A stretch of 64,000 nt of DNA from Schistocerca nitens (GCF_023898315.1 NC_064622.1:270621503-270685502), one strand, 5' to 3'. Positions 1 to 12,078 are shown, numbered from the stretch's first letter. The notes: a model not told the origin generated them from the sequence alone. Translations and numbers: made by a program.

Positions 1-1347
1 TCTTCTTGTCAAGTTCTGCCACAAACTCCTCTTCTCCCCAATCCTATTCAATACCTCCTCATTAGTTATGTGATCTACCCATCTAATCTTCAGCATCCTT
101 CTGTAGCACCACATTTCGAAAGCTTCTATTCTCTTCTTGTCCAAACTATTTAACGTCCATGTTTCACTTCCGTGCATGGCTACACTCCATACAAATACTT
201 TCAGAAACGACTTCCTGTCACTTAAATCTATACTCGATGTTAACAAATTTCTCTTCTTCAGAAATGCTTTCCTTGCCATTGCCAGTCTACATTTTATATC
301 CTCTCTACTTCGACCATCATCAGTTATTTTGCTCCCCAAATAGCAAAAATCCTTTACTACTTTAAGTGTCTCATTTACTAATCTAATTCCCTCAGCTTCA
401 CCTGAGTTAACTCGACAACATTCCATTATCCTTGTTTGGCATTTGTTGATGTTCATCTTATATCCTTCTTTCAAGACACTGTCCATTCTGTTCAACTGCT
501 CTTCCAAGTCCTTTGCTGTCTCTGACAGAATTACAATGTCATCGGCGAACCTCAAAGTTTTTATTTCTTCTCCTTGGATTTTAATACCTAGTCCAAATTT
601 TTCTTTTGTTTCCTTCACTGCTTGCTCAATATACAGATTGAATAACATCGGGGATAGGCTACAACCCTGTCTCACCCCCTTCCCAACCACTGCTTCCCTT
701 TCATGTCCCTCAAGTCTTACAACTGCCATCTGCTTTCTGTACAAATTGTAAATAGCCTTTCGATCCCTGTATTTTACCCCTGCCACCTTCAGAATTTGAA
801 AGAGAGTATTCCAGTCAACATTGTTAAAAGCTGTCTCTAAGTCTACAAATGCTAGAATGTAGGTTTGCCTTTCCTTAATCTATTTTCTAAGTCGTAGGGT
901 CAGTATTCCCTCCCGCGTTACAACATTTCTACGGAATCCAAACTGATCTTCCCCAAGGTCGGCTTCTACCAGTTTTTCCATTCATCTGTACAGAATTCGC
1001 CTTAATATTTTGCAGCTGTGACTTATTAAACTGATAGTTCGGTAATTTTCACATCTGTCAACACCTGCTTTCTTTGGGATTGTAATTATTATATTCTTCT
1101 TGAAGTCTGAGAGTATTTCGCCTGTCTCAAACATCTTGCTCACCAGATGGTAGAGTTTTGTCAGGACTGGCTCTCTCAAGGCTGTCAGTAGTTCTAATGA
1201 AATGTTGTCTACTCCCCGGGCCTTGTTTCGACTCAGGTCTTTCAGTGCTCTGTCAAACTCTTCACGCAGTTTCATATCTCCCATTTCATCTTCATCTACA
1301 TGCTCTTCCATTTCCATAATACTGTCCTCAAGTACATTGCCCATGTA
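1..1347 (-). mobile_element. LINE family A copy 1, reverse-transcriptase half (continues past left edge)
   Basis: Minus-strand remnant of a non-LTR retrotransposon encoding an endonuclease plus reverse transcriptase; RTE/L2-like organisation, clade not certain. Reading leftward, the frame gives EDQFGFRR, the motif-A region AFVDLETAFNNVDW, the motif-B region GVRQGCSLSPMLFNLY, and catalytic FADDIVILSE at about 532-549. The typical C-terminal segment follows (SVAMHGSETWT, then RRMLKIRW). Several in-frame stops and shifts occur, for example near 880 and 981, so it is a pseudogene. A mariner at 1348 cuts it from its own upstream part at 2667-3545; removing the mariner and one TA restores the frame. 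Confidence 0.85.
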
Positions 1348-2666
1348 CGAGGTGCATTCAAGTTCTAAGGCCTCCGATTTTTTTTCTAATTAACTACTCA
1401 CCCGAAATCTATGAAACTGGCGCTACTTCTCAACGTAATCGCCCTGCAGACGTACACATTTTTCACAACACTGACACCATGATTCCATGGCAGCGGCGAA
1501 GGCTTCTTTAGGAGTCTGTTTTGACCACTGGAAATTCGCTGAGGCAATAGCAGCACGGCTGGTGAATGTGCGACCACGGAGAGTGTCTTTCATTGTTGGA
1601 AAAAGTCAAAAGTCACTAGGAGCCAGGTCAGGTGAGTAGGGAGCACGAGGAATCACTTCGAAGTTGTTATCACAAAGAAACTGTTGCGTAATGTTAGCTC
1701 GATGTGCGGGTGCATTGTCTTGGTGAAACAGCACACGCGCAGCCCTTCCCGGACGTTTTTGTTGCAGTGCAGGAAGGAATTTGTCCTTCAAAACATTTTC
1801 GTAGGATGCACCTGTTACCGTAGTGCCCTTTGGAATGCAATGGGTAAGGATTACGCCCTCGCTGTCCCAGAACATGGACACCATCATTTTTTCAGCACTG
1901 GCAGTTACCCGAAATTTTTTTGGTGGTGGTGAATCTGTGTGCTTCCATTGAGCTGACTGGCACTGTGTTTCTGGATTGAAAAATGGCATCCACGTCTCAT
2001 CCATTGTCACAACCGACAAAAAGAAAGTCCCATTCATGCTGTTGTTGCGCGTCAACATTGCTTGGCAACATGCCACACGGGCAGCCATGTGGTCGTGCGT
2101 CTGCATTCGTGGTTCCCACCTGGATGACACTTTTTGCATTTTCAGGTCGTCATGCAGGATTGTGTACACAGAACCCACAGAAATGCCAACTCGGGAGGTG
2201 ATCAGTTCAACAGCCATTCGGCGATCCCCCAAAACAATTCTCTCCACTTTCTCGATCATGTCGTCAGAGCGGCTTGTGCGAGCCCGAGGTTGTTTCGGTT
2301 TGTTGTCACACGATTTTCTGCCTTCATTAAACTGTCGCACCCATGAACGCACTTTCGACACATCCATAACTCCATCACCACATGTCTCCTTCAACTGTCA
2401 ATGAATTTCAATTGGTTTCATGCCACGCAAATTCAGAAAACGAATGATTGCACACTGTTCAAGTAAGGAAAACGTCGCCATTTTAAGTATTTAAAACAGT
2501 TCTCATTCTCGCCGCTGGCGGTAAAATTCCATCTGCCATACGGTGCTGCCATCTCTGGGACGTATTGACAATGAACGCAGCCTCATTTTAAAACAATGCG
2601 CCTGTTTCTATCCCTTTCCAGTCTGGAGAAAAAAAATCGGAGGCCTTAGAACTTGAATGCACCTCG
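1348..2666 (-). mobile_element. Mariner 1, complete, 1319 bp, inserted in LINE A
   Basis: Full-length mariner-type DNA transposon. The terminal inverted repeats begin CGAGGTGCATTCAAGTTCTA at 1348 and appear as the reverse complement ending at 2666. The target TA is duplicated at 1346-1347 and 2667-2668. The repeats match for about 40 bp, including an A/T run. It lies inside LINE A codons: the LINE frame reads EGLY just before and MGNVLED just after. The inverted repeats still match closely, so the insertion is probably younger than neighbouring relics. Confidence 0.95.
1423..2481 (-). pseudogene. Mariner 1 transposase, two nonsense codons
   Basis: Cut-and-paste transposase of the mariner family, 352 codons from ATG at 2481 to TAG at 1423, which is normal family length. 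The N-terminal helix-turn-helix region starts MATFSLLEQCAIIRFLN. The catalytic region has VVTMDETW, FHQDNAPAH and YSPDLAPSDF. Thirty-four residues separate the second and third aspartates, the D,D34D spacing of true mariners. The frame is held throughout but broken by TGA at codon 28 (2398-2400) and TGA at codon 292 (1606-1608), just after SDF. All three catalytic aspartates are kept. It cannot make full-length protein. The C-terminus ends LQGDYVEK, as is common in mariners. Confidence 0.93.
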
Positions 2667-3545
2667 TATAGACCCTCTATATACTCTTTCCACCTTTCTG
2701 CTTTCCCTTCTTTGCTTAGAACTGGGTTTCCATCTGAGCTCTTGATATTCATACAAGTGGTTCTCTTTTCTCCAAAGGTCTCTTTAATTTTCCTGTAGGC
2801 AGTATCTATCTTACACCTAGTGAGAGAAGCCTCTACATCCTTACATTTGTCCTCTAGCCATCCCTGCTTAGCCATTTTGCACTTCCTGTCGATCTCATTT
2901 TTGAGACGTTTGTATTCCTTTTTGCCTGCTTCATTTAATGCATTTTTATATTTTCTCCTTTCATCAATTAAATTCAATATTTCTTCTGTTACCCAAGGAT
3001 TTCTGCTAGCCCTTGTCTTTTTACCTACTTGATCCTCTGCTGCCTTCACTACTTCATCCTTCAGAGCTACCCATTCTTCTTCTACTGTATTTCTTTCCCC
3101 CAATCCTGTCAATTGTTCCCTTATACTCTCCCAGAAACACTGTACAACCTCTGGTTTAGTCAGTTTATCCAGTTCCCATTTCCTTAAATGCTCACCTTTT
3201 TGCAGTTTCTTCAGTTTTAATCTACAGTTCATAACCAACAGATTGTGGTCAGAGTCCACATCTGCCCCTGGAAATGTCTTACAATTTAAAACCTGGTTCC
3301 TAAATCTCTGTCTTACCATTATATAATCTATCTGATACCTTTTAGTATCTCCAGGGTTCTTCCATGTACACAACCTGCTTTTATGATTCTTGAACCAAGT
3401 GTTAACTATGATTAAGTTATGCTCTGTGCAAAATTCTACCAGGCAGCTTCCTCTTTCATTTCTTAACCCAATCCATATTCACCTACTACGTTTCCTTCGA
3501 TCCCTTTTCCTACTATCGAATTCCAATCACCCATGAGTTAAGTTT
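2667..3545 (-). mobile_element. LINE family A copy 1, endonuclease end and linker
   Basis: Upstream part of the LINE copy whose reverse transcriptase lies at 1-1347. The minus strand reads MGDWNSIVGKGIEGN, then CTWKNPGDTKRYQIDYIMV and SDHNLLVMNC, the C-terminal part of an exonuclease-endonuclease-phosphatase (APE-type) nuclease domain. A basic linker follows (KKEYKRLKNEIDRKCK and KEYIEGLY). A one-base insertion near 3465 breaks the frame after GEYGLG. The element is truncated near 3545, so the N-terminal half of the nuclease is missing. Confidence 0.85.
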
Positions 3546-3547
3546 TC

Positions 3548-3918
3548 GTCTCCCTTCACTATATATGGAATTGAAACATGGGTGATAAACAGTTTAGATA
3601 AAAAGGGAATAGAAGCTTTCAAAATATGGTGCTACAGAAGAATGCTGAAGATTAGATGGGTCAATCCCGTAACTAATGTGGAAGTACTTAATAGAACTAG
3701 GGAGACAAGAAATTTGTGGCACAACTTGGCCAAAAGAAGGGATCGGTTGACAGGACACATTCTGAGACATCGAGAGATCACCAATTTAGTATTTGGGGGA
3801 AATGTAGGGGGTAAAAATTGTAGGCAGAGATCAATAGATGAATAAAGTAATCACATTCAGGAAGACGAAGGTTGCAGTGCTTATTCAACCAGTCTTTGGA
3901 CTGAAGACCACAACAGTC
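3548..3918 (+). mobile_element. LINE family A 3' end, opposite orientation
   Basis: 5'-truncated copy of the same LINE family, on the plus strand, abutting the truncated end of copy 1. It reads ETWVINSLDKKGIEAF, RRMLKIRWV, NLWHNLAKRRDRLTGHILRH, then a stop at about 3843. It ends with the family's 3' signature TTTGGACTGAAGACCACAAC. Its frame is the C-terminal tail of the reverse transcriptase protein only. The back-to-back arrangement with copy 1 reflects two insertions. It is not one inverted element, because both pieces contain 3' sequence. Confidence 0.8.
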
Positions 3919-4794
3919 TGGAGTTATTGGTACTTGTGCATACATTTCATCTTTGAGTCCACGACAGAGAAAATTCCTGTGGCATCAAATCAGGCAAACT
4001 CCAACATCAAACATTTGTGCTCCACTGGCTCTCATACTGAACTTTGCTCTGGCAGTGTGGGTTGTCAGCAGTTCTCAAAGCACATTTTAGATTTTCACAA
4101 TTTATAAACATTGCGTCATTGGTAACAGATAATGCTCTGATTGGTGAAGTGACACATGATATGGATAAAAAGATTTACATGCAAAATGCAAAAACACTGC
4201 ACTAGATTGTTCCAGAGCCACTTGCAACTTCTCTACATTTAACATATAGATTTCAGCAAAAAATGTCAGAACATCTACTTCGTTTACTCTGCTCATTACA
4301 GCCATTAGTCTGTGCGTTTTATTCCATTGTCCTTGCATAACAATATTTTGCACATTTACAAAACTGTCAGAACACCTTTGTGTTTACAACTCATTTATTT
4401 CAGCATTATGCATAAATAGCAACATAGGTAATTTATTGTGATTTGGGAAAGTTTTCATTTTATTACCAAGACTGCCTGAGAAAGAGGTTGAGACAGAGTG
4501 AGGAAGAGAATCTAAAAATCGCTTATCTGCCTTATGCTGGCCCAATATCTGGAAAGATTGGCAGACTCATAATTAGTGTGAGCAGATAACTTGTTCTACA
4601 GTCCAATGTAACAATGATGTGAATTTCCACAGAATGATAGGTTGTCATGCGTAATGCACACTGTAATCGTATCTACCACATTATGTTATTCTAAAGTAAT
4701 GTAATAAGCAGTGACTGTTATGGCCTCTGTAGAAAGAAACACTAGAAACTAGTACTATGTAACCTTGATATGAACGGTGTGTGTTTCTCTTTTG
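3919..4794. other. Intronic or intergenic sequence, nothing recognised
   Basis: AT-rich sequence with only short spurious reading frames. I saw no repeat ends, splice-bounded exon or RNA gene here. Confidence 0.5.
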
Positions 4795-4935
4795 CTAATG
4801 AAGGCTGTGGCCGAAAGCTTTGTGTCTCTTTTAATTGTGCCTGTCTGTAATTTAATGTGTCTCCTTTATGGTAAGTAGCACTCTATCTTTTCCTACATTG
4901 TTGATATTCCTAGCTGGAGTTTCCATTGTCTGAAT
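4795..4935 (+). repeat. Penelope-associated 3' tail, solitary
   Basis: The sequence GGCTGTGGCCGAAAGCTTTG, followed by a GTGCCTGTCTGTAAT stretch, resembles the outer ends of the head-to-head Penelope-like pair at 50220-51845 (GAAGGCTTCGGACAAAC, then TACCTGTCTGCAACTCAACG). No coding part is attached, so this is a severely truncated copy. Confidence 0.5.
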
Positions 4936-5397
4936 ACAGTCTTCCCGATACCAACCAGTTGCAAGTACAACTTTCACAACACGCCACGTAGGTAAAAATG
5001 TTAATGACACCTGGTTTACTAGTCTTTGCATATTTCTTTAAAGGCATACTATCAGCTGCTACCTTATGCTTTGTAAAATGCAGCTCTGATCCTTCTTTTC
5101 CCCCATCACAGTAAAGTTAGAACTATTGTGAAATGCAAGTACAGTGACTCAAAGAATTAACTGCTACACTGAAATGAAATGATAATTTTGATTAGTGTCA
5201 TTTAATTAGTTAAAGATATTCAGCACTATACATTTTTAAAACACAATAATTCTGGTACATGAAATAGTTTCGTAGTATTACGTTTCTGTAAGTCATTACA
5301 GTATTAGCTAGCAACACCATTTTTCTAATATTACGTTTTTTAAAAATTTATTTTCAAAATTTGCAACATTAACTTTTTTGCACGCTTAATAATAACC

Positions 5398-5398
<1 letters not shown>

Positions 5399-5436
<38 letters not shown>
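5399..5436. repeat. (TG)n microsatellite
   Basis: Nineteen uninterrupted TG units. No coding context. Confidence 0.97.
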
Positions 5437-5438
<2 letters not shown>

Positions 5439-6589
5439 GTTATTACATCACTGTAGCACTGATAGTTCTTACGATAAATCATTAACTGCATCTCTGTCAA
5501 CCTTGCTTGAATCATATGATTTCATTTCAAAAACATACACGTGAAGGTATAGTACTTGTAGTGTGCTTGCTTGATATTTTTTGTTGTTAACACAACATTG
5601 GGTGTCCAATTAGCCTACACTCAATATTTGTTATTAAGAAAAGTGTTTACACAGTAAAACTTGGAAGGCTATGTTGTTAGATGTATGTTTCACAGGATAC
5701 CGGCACAGTTGCAAGAAAACAGACCTGCGTCAAATGCGATAGCACGCACTGGCAATCTAAACATATCAAGTTTAAGTCATCAACTTGCTTGTGACATACA
5801 TTACCTAATATTAACTGTATATTTAATATCAGTTTTGTTGAAGCACATTATGCTTTAAAATTTTTGAGCCCTGTGAAACTTAAAGATTGCTGTTTTGTTG
5901 TTCTACTTCTTACTGAATTTAGCAACATGACTGTATTGACCTAAAATAATGTTTTAAGTACGATAGCAAAACTTCACATATTTCAATATGTGCTAGAGAT
6001 ACAAACTGAAAGTGAGGGCATGAAAAGTCCTCTTCAGTAAAGAGATTTCCATGACAGAAAATAGTCCTAATTTATTACATTACCTTTACAAAACACCTGC
6101 AGTTACGAACTACTGTCATACTTTCAAAAGATACACCATAATTTATAAATTTCTTCCATACTGACTATTTTGCAGATCACAAGGTGCATAACCAAATTTT
6201 TAATGTTCACAAATACTAGTTGATCCTGCCAAAATTGGCAGTATAAAAGATACAGTGGCACTACAGGGAGACCAGAAGGTATTATCTACAGGCAATACCT
6301 ATGTAAAAGAGTGATGACAAGAGTTATGTTGAAATGTGCAACTATGACTAAAATGAATGGTTAATCTAAAGGTAAATGCTGGTATGTAAAATTTGCTAAA
6401 CTGGATACGAACGAGTGCCTGATGTAAAACAGTTCCACCAACCTGTGTATACTATTAGAAATTAGATGAACAGTGTCAACAGTCCCAGACAGTAGCAAAT
6501 GGGGCACATAAACACTAAGAAAACATTCTGTACATCTGACACCACCCAAGGATTTTTCAGTATCCATAATTAAATAAAAAGGTGAAGCT
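5437..6589. other. AT-rich intron-like sequence, nothing recognised
   Basis: No domain, exon or repeat end could be supported on either strand. A stretch near 6215 that reads AGSTS on the minus strand was considered as the missing PISD exon and rejected. Confidence 0.5.
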
Positions 6590-7960
6590 TAACTTGAGGC
6601 GTAGCGCCTTCGCATCGCTCTTGTCACTTGTTAGGACGATATCGTTATAGTCATGAGTCATCGACAGATGTCACCAGCTGACATGGATCTGAGTTACAGA
6701 GCTGCACGTAGTTGTACTAGTAGGCAGCAGAGGTCAGCAGTTGACAGACAGTACTAGCAGTCGTAGTCAAAACAATGTTGTAAAGTTATGTTTTGATTAA
6801 TATTTAATGTATTTGCATAATTCTAATAGTTTTATATGTGTAGTAATTAGCAGTGTGAGTGTTGTATGAGTGAAGAAGAACAGAAGTAAATGAAAATTGT
6901 TTTGTTATTTCACGAAGTACCAGTTAAACTATACAGGGGATTTACTATAATTAAATGTGCAGTCCGTTTATGGTATTAATAAATCGTGAGTCGAACACAA
7001 ATTAATCGGTAATTTCAGAAGGAGTAATTTTATGTTTGATACCTTTCTAAATTTATTTATTAAGCAATTGCTATAGAAAGAAATGTTTTACTATGATTGG
7101 TCATTGAAGTAAAGCGCGGGATAATACTGCAACCTGATTTGCTGTTTGTGATATCAGCCAATCAGAAAAATGCAGGCTCGCGCCAATCTATGCTGGGAAC
7201 AAAGCCTCTGGTGTGATCTAGGGAAGTCGGGACAGAGGGTTCGAACTAGTAACATCTCATTGAAAGCAGCTCCGAAGAAAGTACCGTAAAATCACGGAAA
7301 AATGCTAATTACGAGTTCGCGAAGTAGTACAAAGTGTATTTAAGTGAACAGTATAGTGAAAGTCGTGTGGAATTTCAGACGGAATATCAAAATTATTGCT
7401 TTTGACTGTTAGTTAAAACCGCGTGGCGTGTTGTGCGATCTAAGACTGGAACAGGTATTACGTGTAGAGCAGAGTGCACAACATTTGAGGGAGCATTTTC
7501 ATAACTAAACGATCCGGTGAACTCTATTAACTTCGGTAACGGGTGTAAATACCATAAACTGGATACGTGTGTGATTGTGGATTGCGTGTAAACTTTACAT
7601 TGTGTTTCACTTAGTACGGACTTGGCACTATTAACTGTGATCTTTATCGTAAAAATACACCTGAAAATTTACATTGCCAAGTTAAAACTTTTATTTCAGT
7701 ACTAGCCACATCCCATTTACCGGACAATTCTATGTATGTTGCGACCTGCAATAGACAGTAGTGGTCTAGTATTTTCTACTATAGCTTTTAGCTAGACAAA
7801 TGAACATTGCTGGACATTGGCAGGGCGGTGAAAAGAAACGTGCCACGCCGCAAACTGTGTGAACCTTTATGAGAAATCTTCCTCATGGAACATTATATCT
7901 TGGAAGATGACGCTAAGGTACCGAGAGAACAGTGAAAATGAACAAACTCTAAAATATTTA
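6590..7960. other. CpG-richer non-coding tract, possible LTR or 5' leader of a retroelement
   Basis: This stretch has visibly more CG dinucleotides than its surroundings (for example GAGTTCGCGAAGTAG and CCGCGTGGCGTG). It contains no long reading frame on either strand. It includes AATAAA-containing sequence near 6979. Such composition would fit a solo LTR, a retroelement leader, or an unrecognised host promoter or first exon. No second copy exists in the window to define its ends, so the limits are approximate and the identity is open. Confidence 0.25.
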
Positions 7961-8182
7961 AATGTTGAATTAAGCTATAAGTAGCACCATGACATGCAGA
8001 TTATCTCATTACTATATGTGAGTGTTTCCAAAACACTGCATAAAGGTGCATGAGAAGACACAATGAAGGTGAAAAATACTGATTTTTAGACCATGAACTA
8101 TGTGGTAAATGCACTTGCAAAAGTGCCCAAAAACTCTCTTCAGGGAGGTGCAAACAAAATTATACTTAAGTTACAATGCAGA

Positions 8183-8197
8183 CGCACACGCGCGCAC

Positions 8198-8263
<66 letters not shown>

Positions 8264-8288
8264 GCGCGCACACACACACACATGCACA
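8183..8288. repeat. (CA)n microsatellite with CGCG interruptions
   Basis: About 100 bp of CA repeat, with CG-containing interruptions near both ends. Together with the GT tract at 8337-8381 it forms complementary arms around about 50 bp of unique sequence. Confidence 0.97.
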
Positions 8289-8333
8289 GACAGACTTTTA
8301 CAGCTACTTTGTGCTGCTCAACATACAATGCAG

Positions 8334-8336
<3 letters not shown>

Positions 8337-8381
<45 letters not shown>
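8337..8381. repeat. (TG)n microsatellite, complementary to the CA tract upstream
   Basis: Pure TG/GT run of about 45 bp. It could pair with the CA tract at 8183-8288 in single-stranded DNA or RNA. The reading frames through both tracts are artefacts of the dinucleotide repeat. Confidence 0.97.
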
Positions 8382-8383
<2 letters not shown>

Positions 8384-9404
8384 GGATCCATCCAAAAGCC
8401 ACAGAAGTTTTCAGTCTTTTGAGTGTACCTGTCGATGACTCAATGTCTCTACTATTTGTTGAGTTGTTAACTTTACTCCTCAATGATTTACCACGTGCTA
8501 CACTATGTTCACTGTTCTAATGTATTATCTTGTTGCAAGGACATGTTGGCATACTACTGGTAAAATTATTCTGCAAGTATGTTAAATGTCGCAATGCCTA
8601 GTAAAACTGTCAGATGGTCAGCAGAACATCAGTATATGACGACACAAGAGAACACTCAGTTTACTTGCTGAGTATGTGAATTTTGGCCAGCTAATGCAAT
8701 GGAGTAAGAAACAGCATTGGTAGATATATAATTCCTTTGCATGTGGTGCTTTGAATCGTGATGGTAACAAGCCAGTCTATTATGACTTTTTGAGTAGTAA
8801 TGAAAGTTGTAGTGAATATCATCCAGGAAATAATGTGCACCTGACATAACATTGGTAAGCAGTAACTTTATTTTTATCATTACTGGTGTATGAGAAGCTT
8901 GGAATTTTGATACCCAATACCCAAAATGCTATCTTTTTCACTGGTTCAAACCAGTTTACCAGGCCCCATAACAAAGGTGATTACAGAGCAAAGATTGCCT
9001 TCAATGTACCCTTGTTACAATTATTGAATAATTCCCATGCCCACATCCAAGAATATCTGCTACTGATGAAACTCTCAACACACACAAATTCTTGAAGTTT
9101 GGTTGCAGCTATAAACAGATTTATAGTGTGGAACTATGTGACGATAAATTTTCTTAAGGGAAGTTAAGCAGCCGTGGTAAACAAGTAATTCTCTAAATTA
9201 TTATGAAAGAGATGCAATCCACTACAGTCTGCCATTTTTTAAACCAATTCACTCACTTTGTTCAATATGTCTGTCATCTGCTCCTTCAAAAAATAAGATG
9301 CAGAACATCACAAATTTTACGACTAGTTAAGTGATACATTGAATTCTAGTCTGAGAAACAACTTGTTGATTTATAGGAGATTAAAAATGAGATTAAGAGG
9401 CTAA

Positions 9405-10122
9405 GAACCTTTTCCTGAAATAACGAAAAGTGTGAGGTAATCCACATGAGTTCCAAAAGAAATCCGTTGGAATTTGATTACTCGATAAATAGAACAATAC
9501 TCAAGGCTGTCAATTCAACTAAGTACCTGGGTGTTAAAATTATGAACAACTTCACTTGGAAAGACCACATAGATAATATTGTGGGGAAGGCGAGCCAAAG
9601 GTTGCGTTTCATTGGCAGGACACTTAGAAGATGCAACAAGTCCACTAAAGAGACAGCTTACACTACACTCGTTCGTCCTCTGTTAGAATATTGCTGCGCG
9701 GTGTGGGATCCTTACCAGGTGGGATTGACGGAGGACATCGAAAGGGTGCAAAAAAGGGCAGCTCGTTCTGTATTATCCCATAATAGGGGAGATAGTGTGG
9801 CAGATATGATACGCGAGTTGGGATGGAAGTCATTAAAGCAAAGACTTTTTCGTCGCGGCGAGATCTTTTTACGAAATTTCAGTCACCAACTTTCTCTTCC
9901 GAATGCGAAAATATTTTGTTGAGCCCAACCTACATAGGTAGGAATGATTATCAAAATAAAATAAGAGAAATCAGAGCTCGAACAGAAAGGTTTAGGTGTT
10001 CGTTTTTCCCGCGTGCTGTTCGGGAGTGGAATGGTAGAGAGATAGAATGATTGTGGTTCGATGAGCCCTCTGCCAAGCACTTAAATGTGAATTGCGGAGT
10101 AATCATGTAGATGTAGATGTAA
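9405..10122 (+). mobile_element. LINE family B (jockey/CR1-like) 3' end, copy 1
   Basis: 5'-truncated non-LTR retrotransposon. It reads NEKCEVIHMSSKRN, VNSTKYLGVKI, SQRLRFIGRTLRRCNKST, then TTLVRPLLEYCCAVWDPYQ, the thumb and C-terminal part of the reverse transcriptase protein in this group. The frame (9446-9922) shifts around 9845-9880. It continues in another frame as FQSPTFSSECENILLSPTY and FRCSFFPRAVREWNGREIE, ending at 10050. The 3' end is a short ATGTAGATGTAGATGTA simple tail at about 10106-10122, typical of this family. Other copies lie at 46126-48310 (minus) and 58800-59360 (plus). Confidence 0.85.
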
Positions 10123-11134
10123 AAGAGTAGTTGTAAAATCATATGGAACTGTGGGTCATTCTACATAGACAAAAACATTTTTACTTGAAAACAGGGAGTA
10201 GCGAGTTTCATATGAAATATGCAAGAGAAAATATGTTATTTCTTTAGGCAGACAATGTAACCAAAAGAGAACTAGCAACAAGCTGCTGCCTTCTTTTAAT
10301 TAAAAGGTTAAATTATATCATAAATAAAAAGAATGTTTAATCAAAAAATAAAAATAATAAAAAAATACAATCACAGTAAGATGGAAGGAAGAATTTTAAT
10401 TTATTCGGGGCAGTGTTTCAGAAAATATGGTGGTTAATACGACAATGACAATGAGGTATTTTTGTCAGTGCAAATAAATCAGCTAATATGCAGTATAAGC
10501 GTCAAATTCTTGAAATCTATACGAGTTTGGTGTTCGAAAAGGGATTATAGTAACTAACAGTGTGGAAAGTGAATCAGTACAGAAGGGTCATTTGAAGGAT
10601 TACCTCTTTTCCCTGTTTCTTCTAACACATTTTTAATTTTCTGATAAAGTTATTTGAAATATGACACAATTTTTCTCGTTTATTGCTTTTATCCCTATAC
10701 ATTATGAAACAATTAAGGGGAATTTAATACTAACTGTATCGCCAGAACAGTGTACACAACTTTTATAACTGATTTTCCTGTAATTTAGTATAATATATCT
10801 AATTTCTCTAAAAACAGCAGAAATTTCAGTTTAATGGCAGAGAATTCTAGTTTTCAAGAAACTGGCTCTAATTCTGAGTACCATCAAAATGAGAAATATA
10901 ACACAAACATTATTTTCTAACTTGTGATATGTTTTCCTGGAGACAATCACATAAAATCATGCAAAAATGGAGGAATCTAACTAAGAAAGTCTTTAAGTTT
11001 TTGTTATCTTCTCCACACAACTATTGAGTTTACTTCAGCATGTTATTTTAATAAGTATGAACACTTTATCTTGCAGTCTTTGCCACTCATTATTTTCATT
11101 TTAAGATGCAGTATGACAAGTGACACACACTTAC
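10123..11134. other. Sequence downstream of a PISD exon, nothing recognised
   Basis: AT-rich, non-coding. I specifically looked here on the minus strand for the last PISD exon (LGST-type motif followed by FEAP-like sequence) and did not see it. Confidence 0.5.
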
Positions 11135-11295
11135 CGGATCACAGTACACTCTGATGCAACCCACATTAGTGGCCCCAACTGCAGTCATAGAGAAGAAACC
11201 ATGCTTCCACTGTCCTATGTAGACAGCTCGCTCATTTAGTGAGAAGAGCTCTGGAACAACCTGAGCCACAACTGGGTTAACACTCAAGAGTTCTC
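11135..11295 (-). CDS. PISD: PISD exon with the [14 protein letters not shown] block
   Basis: Third exon of phosphatidylserine decarboxylase. The acceptor TTTGATTGCAG precedes 11295 and the donor GTAAGT starts at 11134. The minus strand reads [27 protein letters not shown] and [16 protein letters not shown], which are strongly conserved family segments. The first two bases finish the Gly codon begun at the end of the 44473-44634 exon, and the exon ends on a codon boundary after CDP. What should follow is the exon with the self-cleavage site (LGST-type), where the proenzyme is cut into beta and alpha chains with a pyruvoyl serine. I did not find it between this exon and position 1, so it probably lies beyond the left edge or is too short to spot. 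Gene span within the window is at least 49.7 kb. Confidence 0.93.
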
Positions 11296-12078
11296 CTGCA
11301 ATCAAACACAAGAGGCAATAAAATATTTGCATTTGAAACAAAACAAGTAAGAATGGTGTGGTTCCTGCATTAACATTTTGAAAAGCTGGAGATTAAAAAT
11401 AAGTGGATCCAACAGACTAGTTATGTTTACAGAAATCGCAATGTAAAAGATTATCAGTATTATAGTTGCGACAAATGACTGTTGTTAAGACCATAAGTAT
11501 TTTCTAAAAGGTCAAGGTGGAAAATTCTCAGCTCAGCAGCGAAACATTGTTTTCAGGTCAAAACTGTAATTATTTATTGCTGATATCTCTTCAGGGCCAA
11601 TGTGTTTTGTTTGATATTTTTGTGGCAAATACATTATACTACTCAAGTGCTAATAGTAAAGTCATATGGTGTGATTCATTCGGAGACCTCAAAGGACAGG
11701 TTCAGCTACCCAAGTAGAAAGTTATTTCCTATCCTTCATACACATTGGCACCTTTCCTCCGTGAAATGTGAGTTTGTGTGTTGAGTGTATCTGATACGTG
11801 TAGATGACTGTAACACTGTCAACAGATAATTTACATGTAAATGCTGCAGCTTGTCACAGTATCCAAAAGTTTAAGATATGAAAACTTTTCCACTTTCAAT
11901 AGAATTTTTGCATATACATCGAAAACATAGAATTTAGGAAAGCTGTCACTGAAACAATGAAACTTGAGCGAAACCAGTTTTAAAAATGCAGCACATTAAA
12001 CTACTGTTTAGCTACTGGACATATCAAGTTGTGCATATCATTTTCTGCTAGGGACACAAAATGATTTGCCATAAACTA
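11296..12078. other. PISD intron, unique AT-rich sequence
   Basis: Starts at the acceptor of the 11135-11295 exon. Apart from the acceptor nothing else was recognised. Confidence 0.6.

Noticed and set aside
1976-2404. 142-codon plus-strand frame
   Set aside because: Antisense shadow of the mariner 1 transposase.
3545-3918. Twin-priming inversion of LINE A at the 3545/3548 junction
   Set aside because: Both pieces contain C-terminal/3' sequence, so they cannot be two halves of one insertion.
6205-6245. Minus-strand AGSTS reading considered as the missing last PISD exon
   Set aside because: No FEAP-like continuation, a stop follows within a few codons, and no splice context fits.
8093-8520. 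Four overlapping reading frames rich in Thr-His or Cys-Val repeats
   Set aside because: They are translations of CA/TG microsatellites and have no other coding signal.
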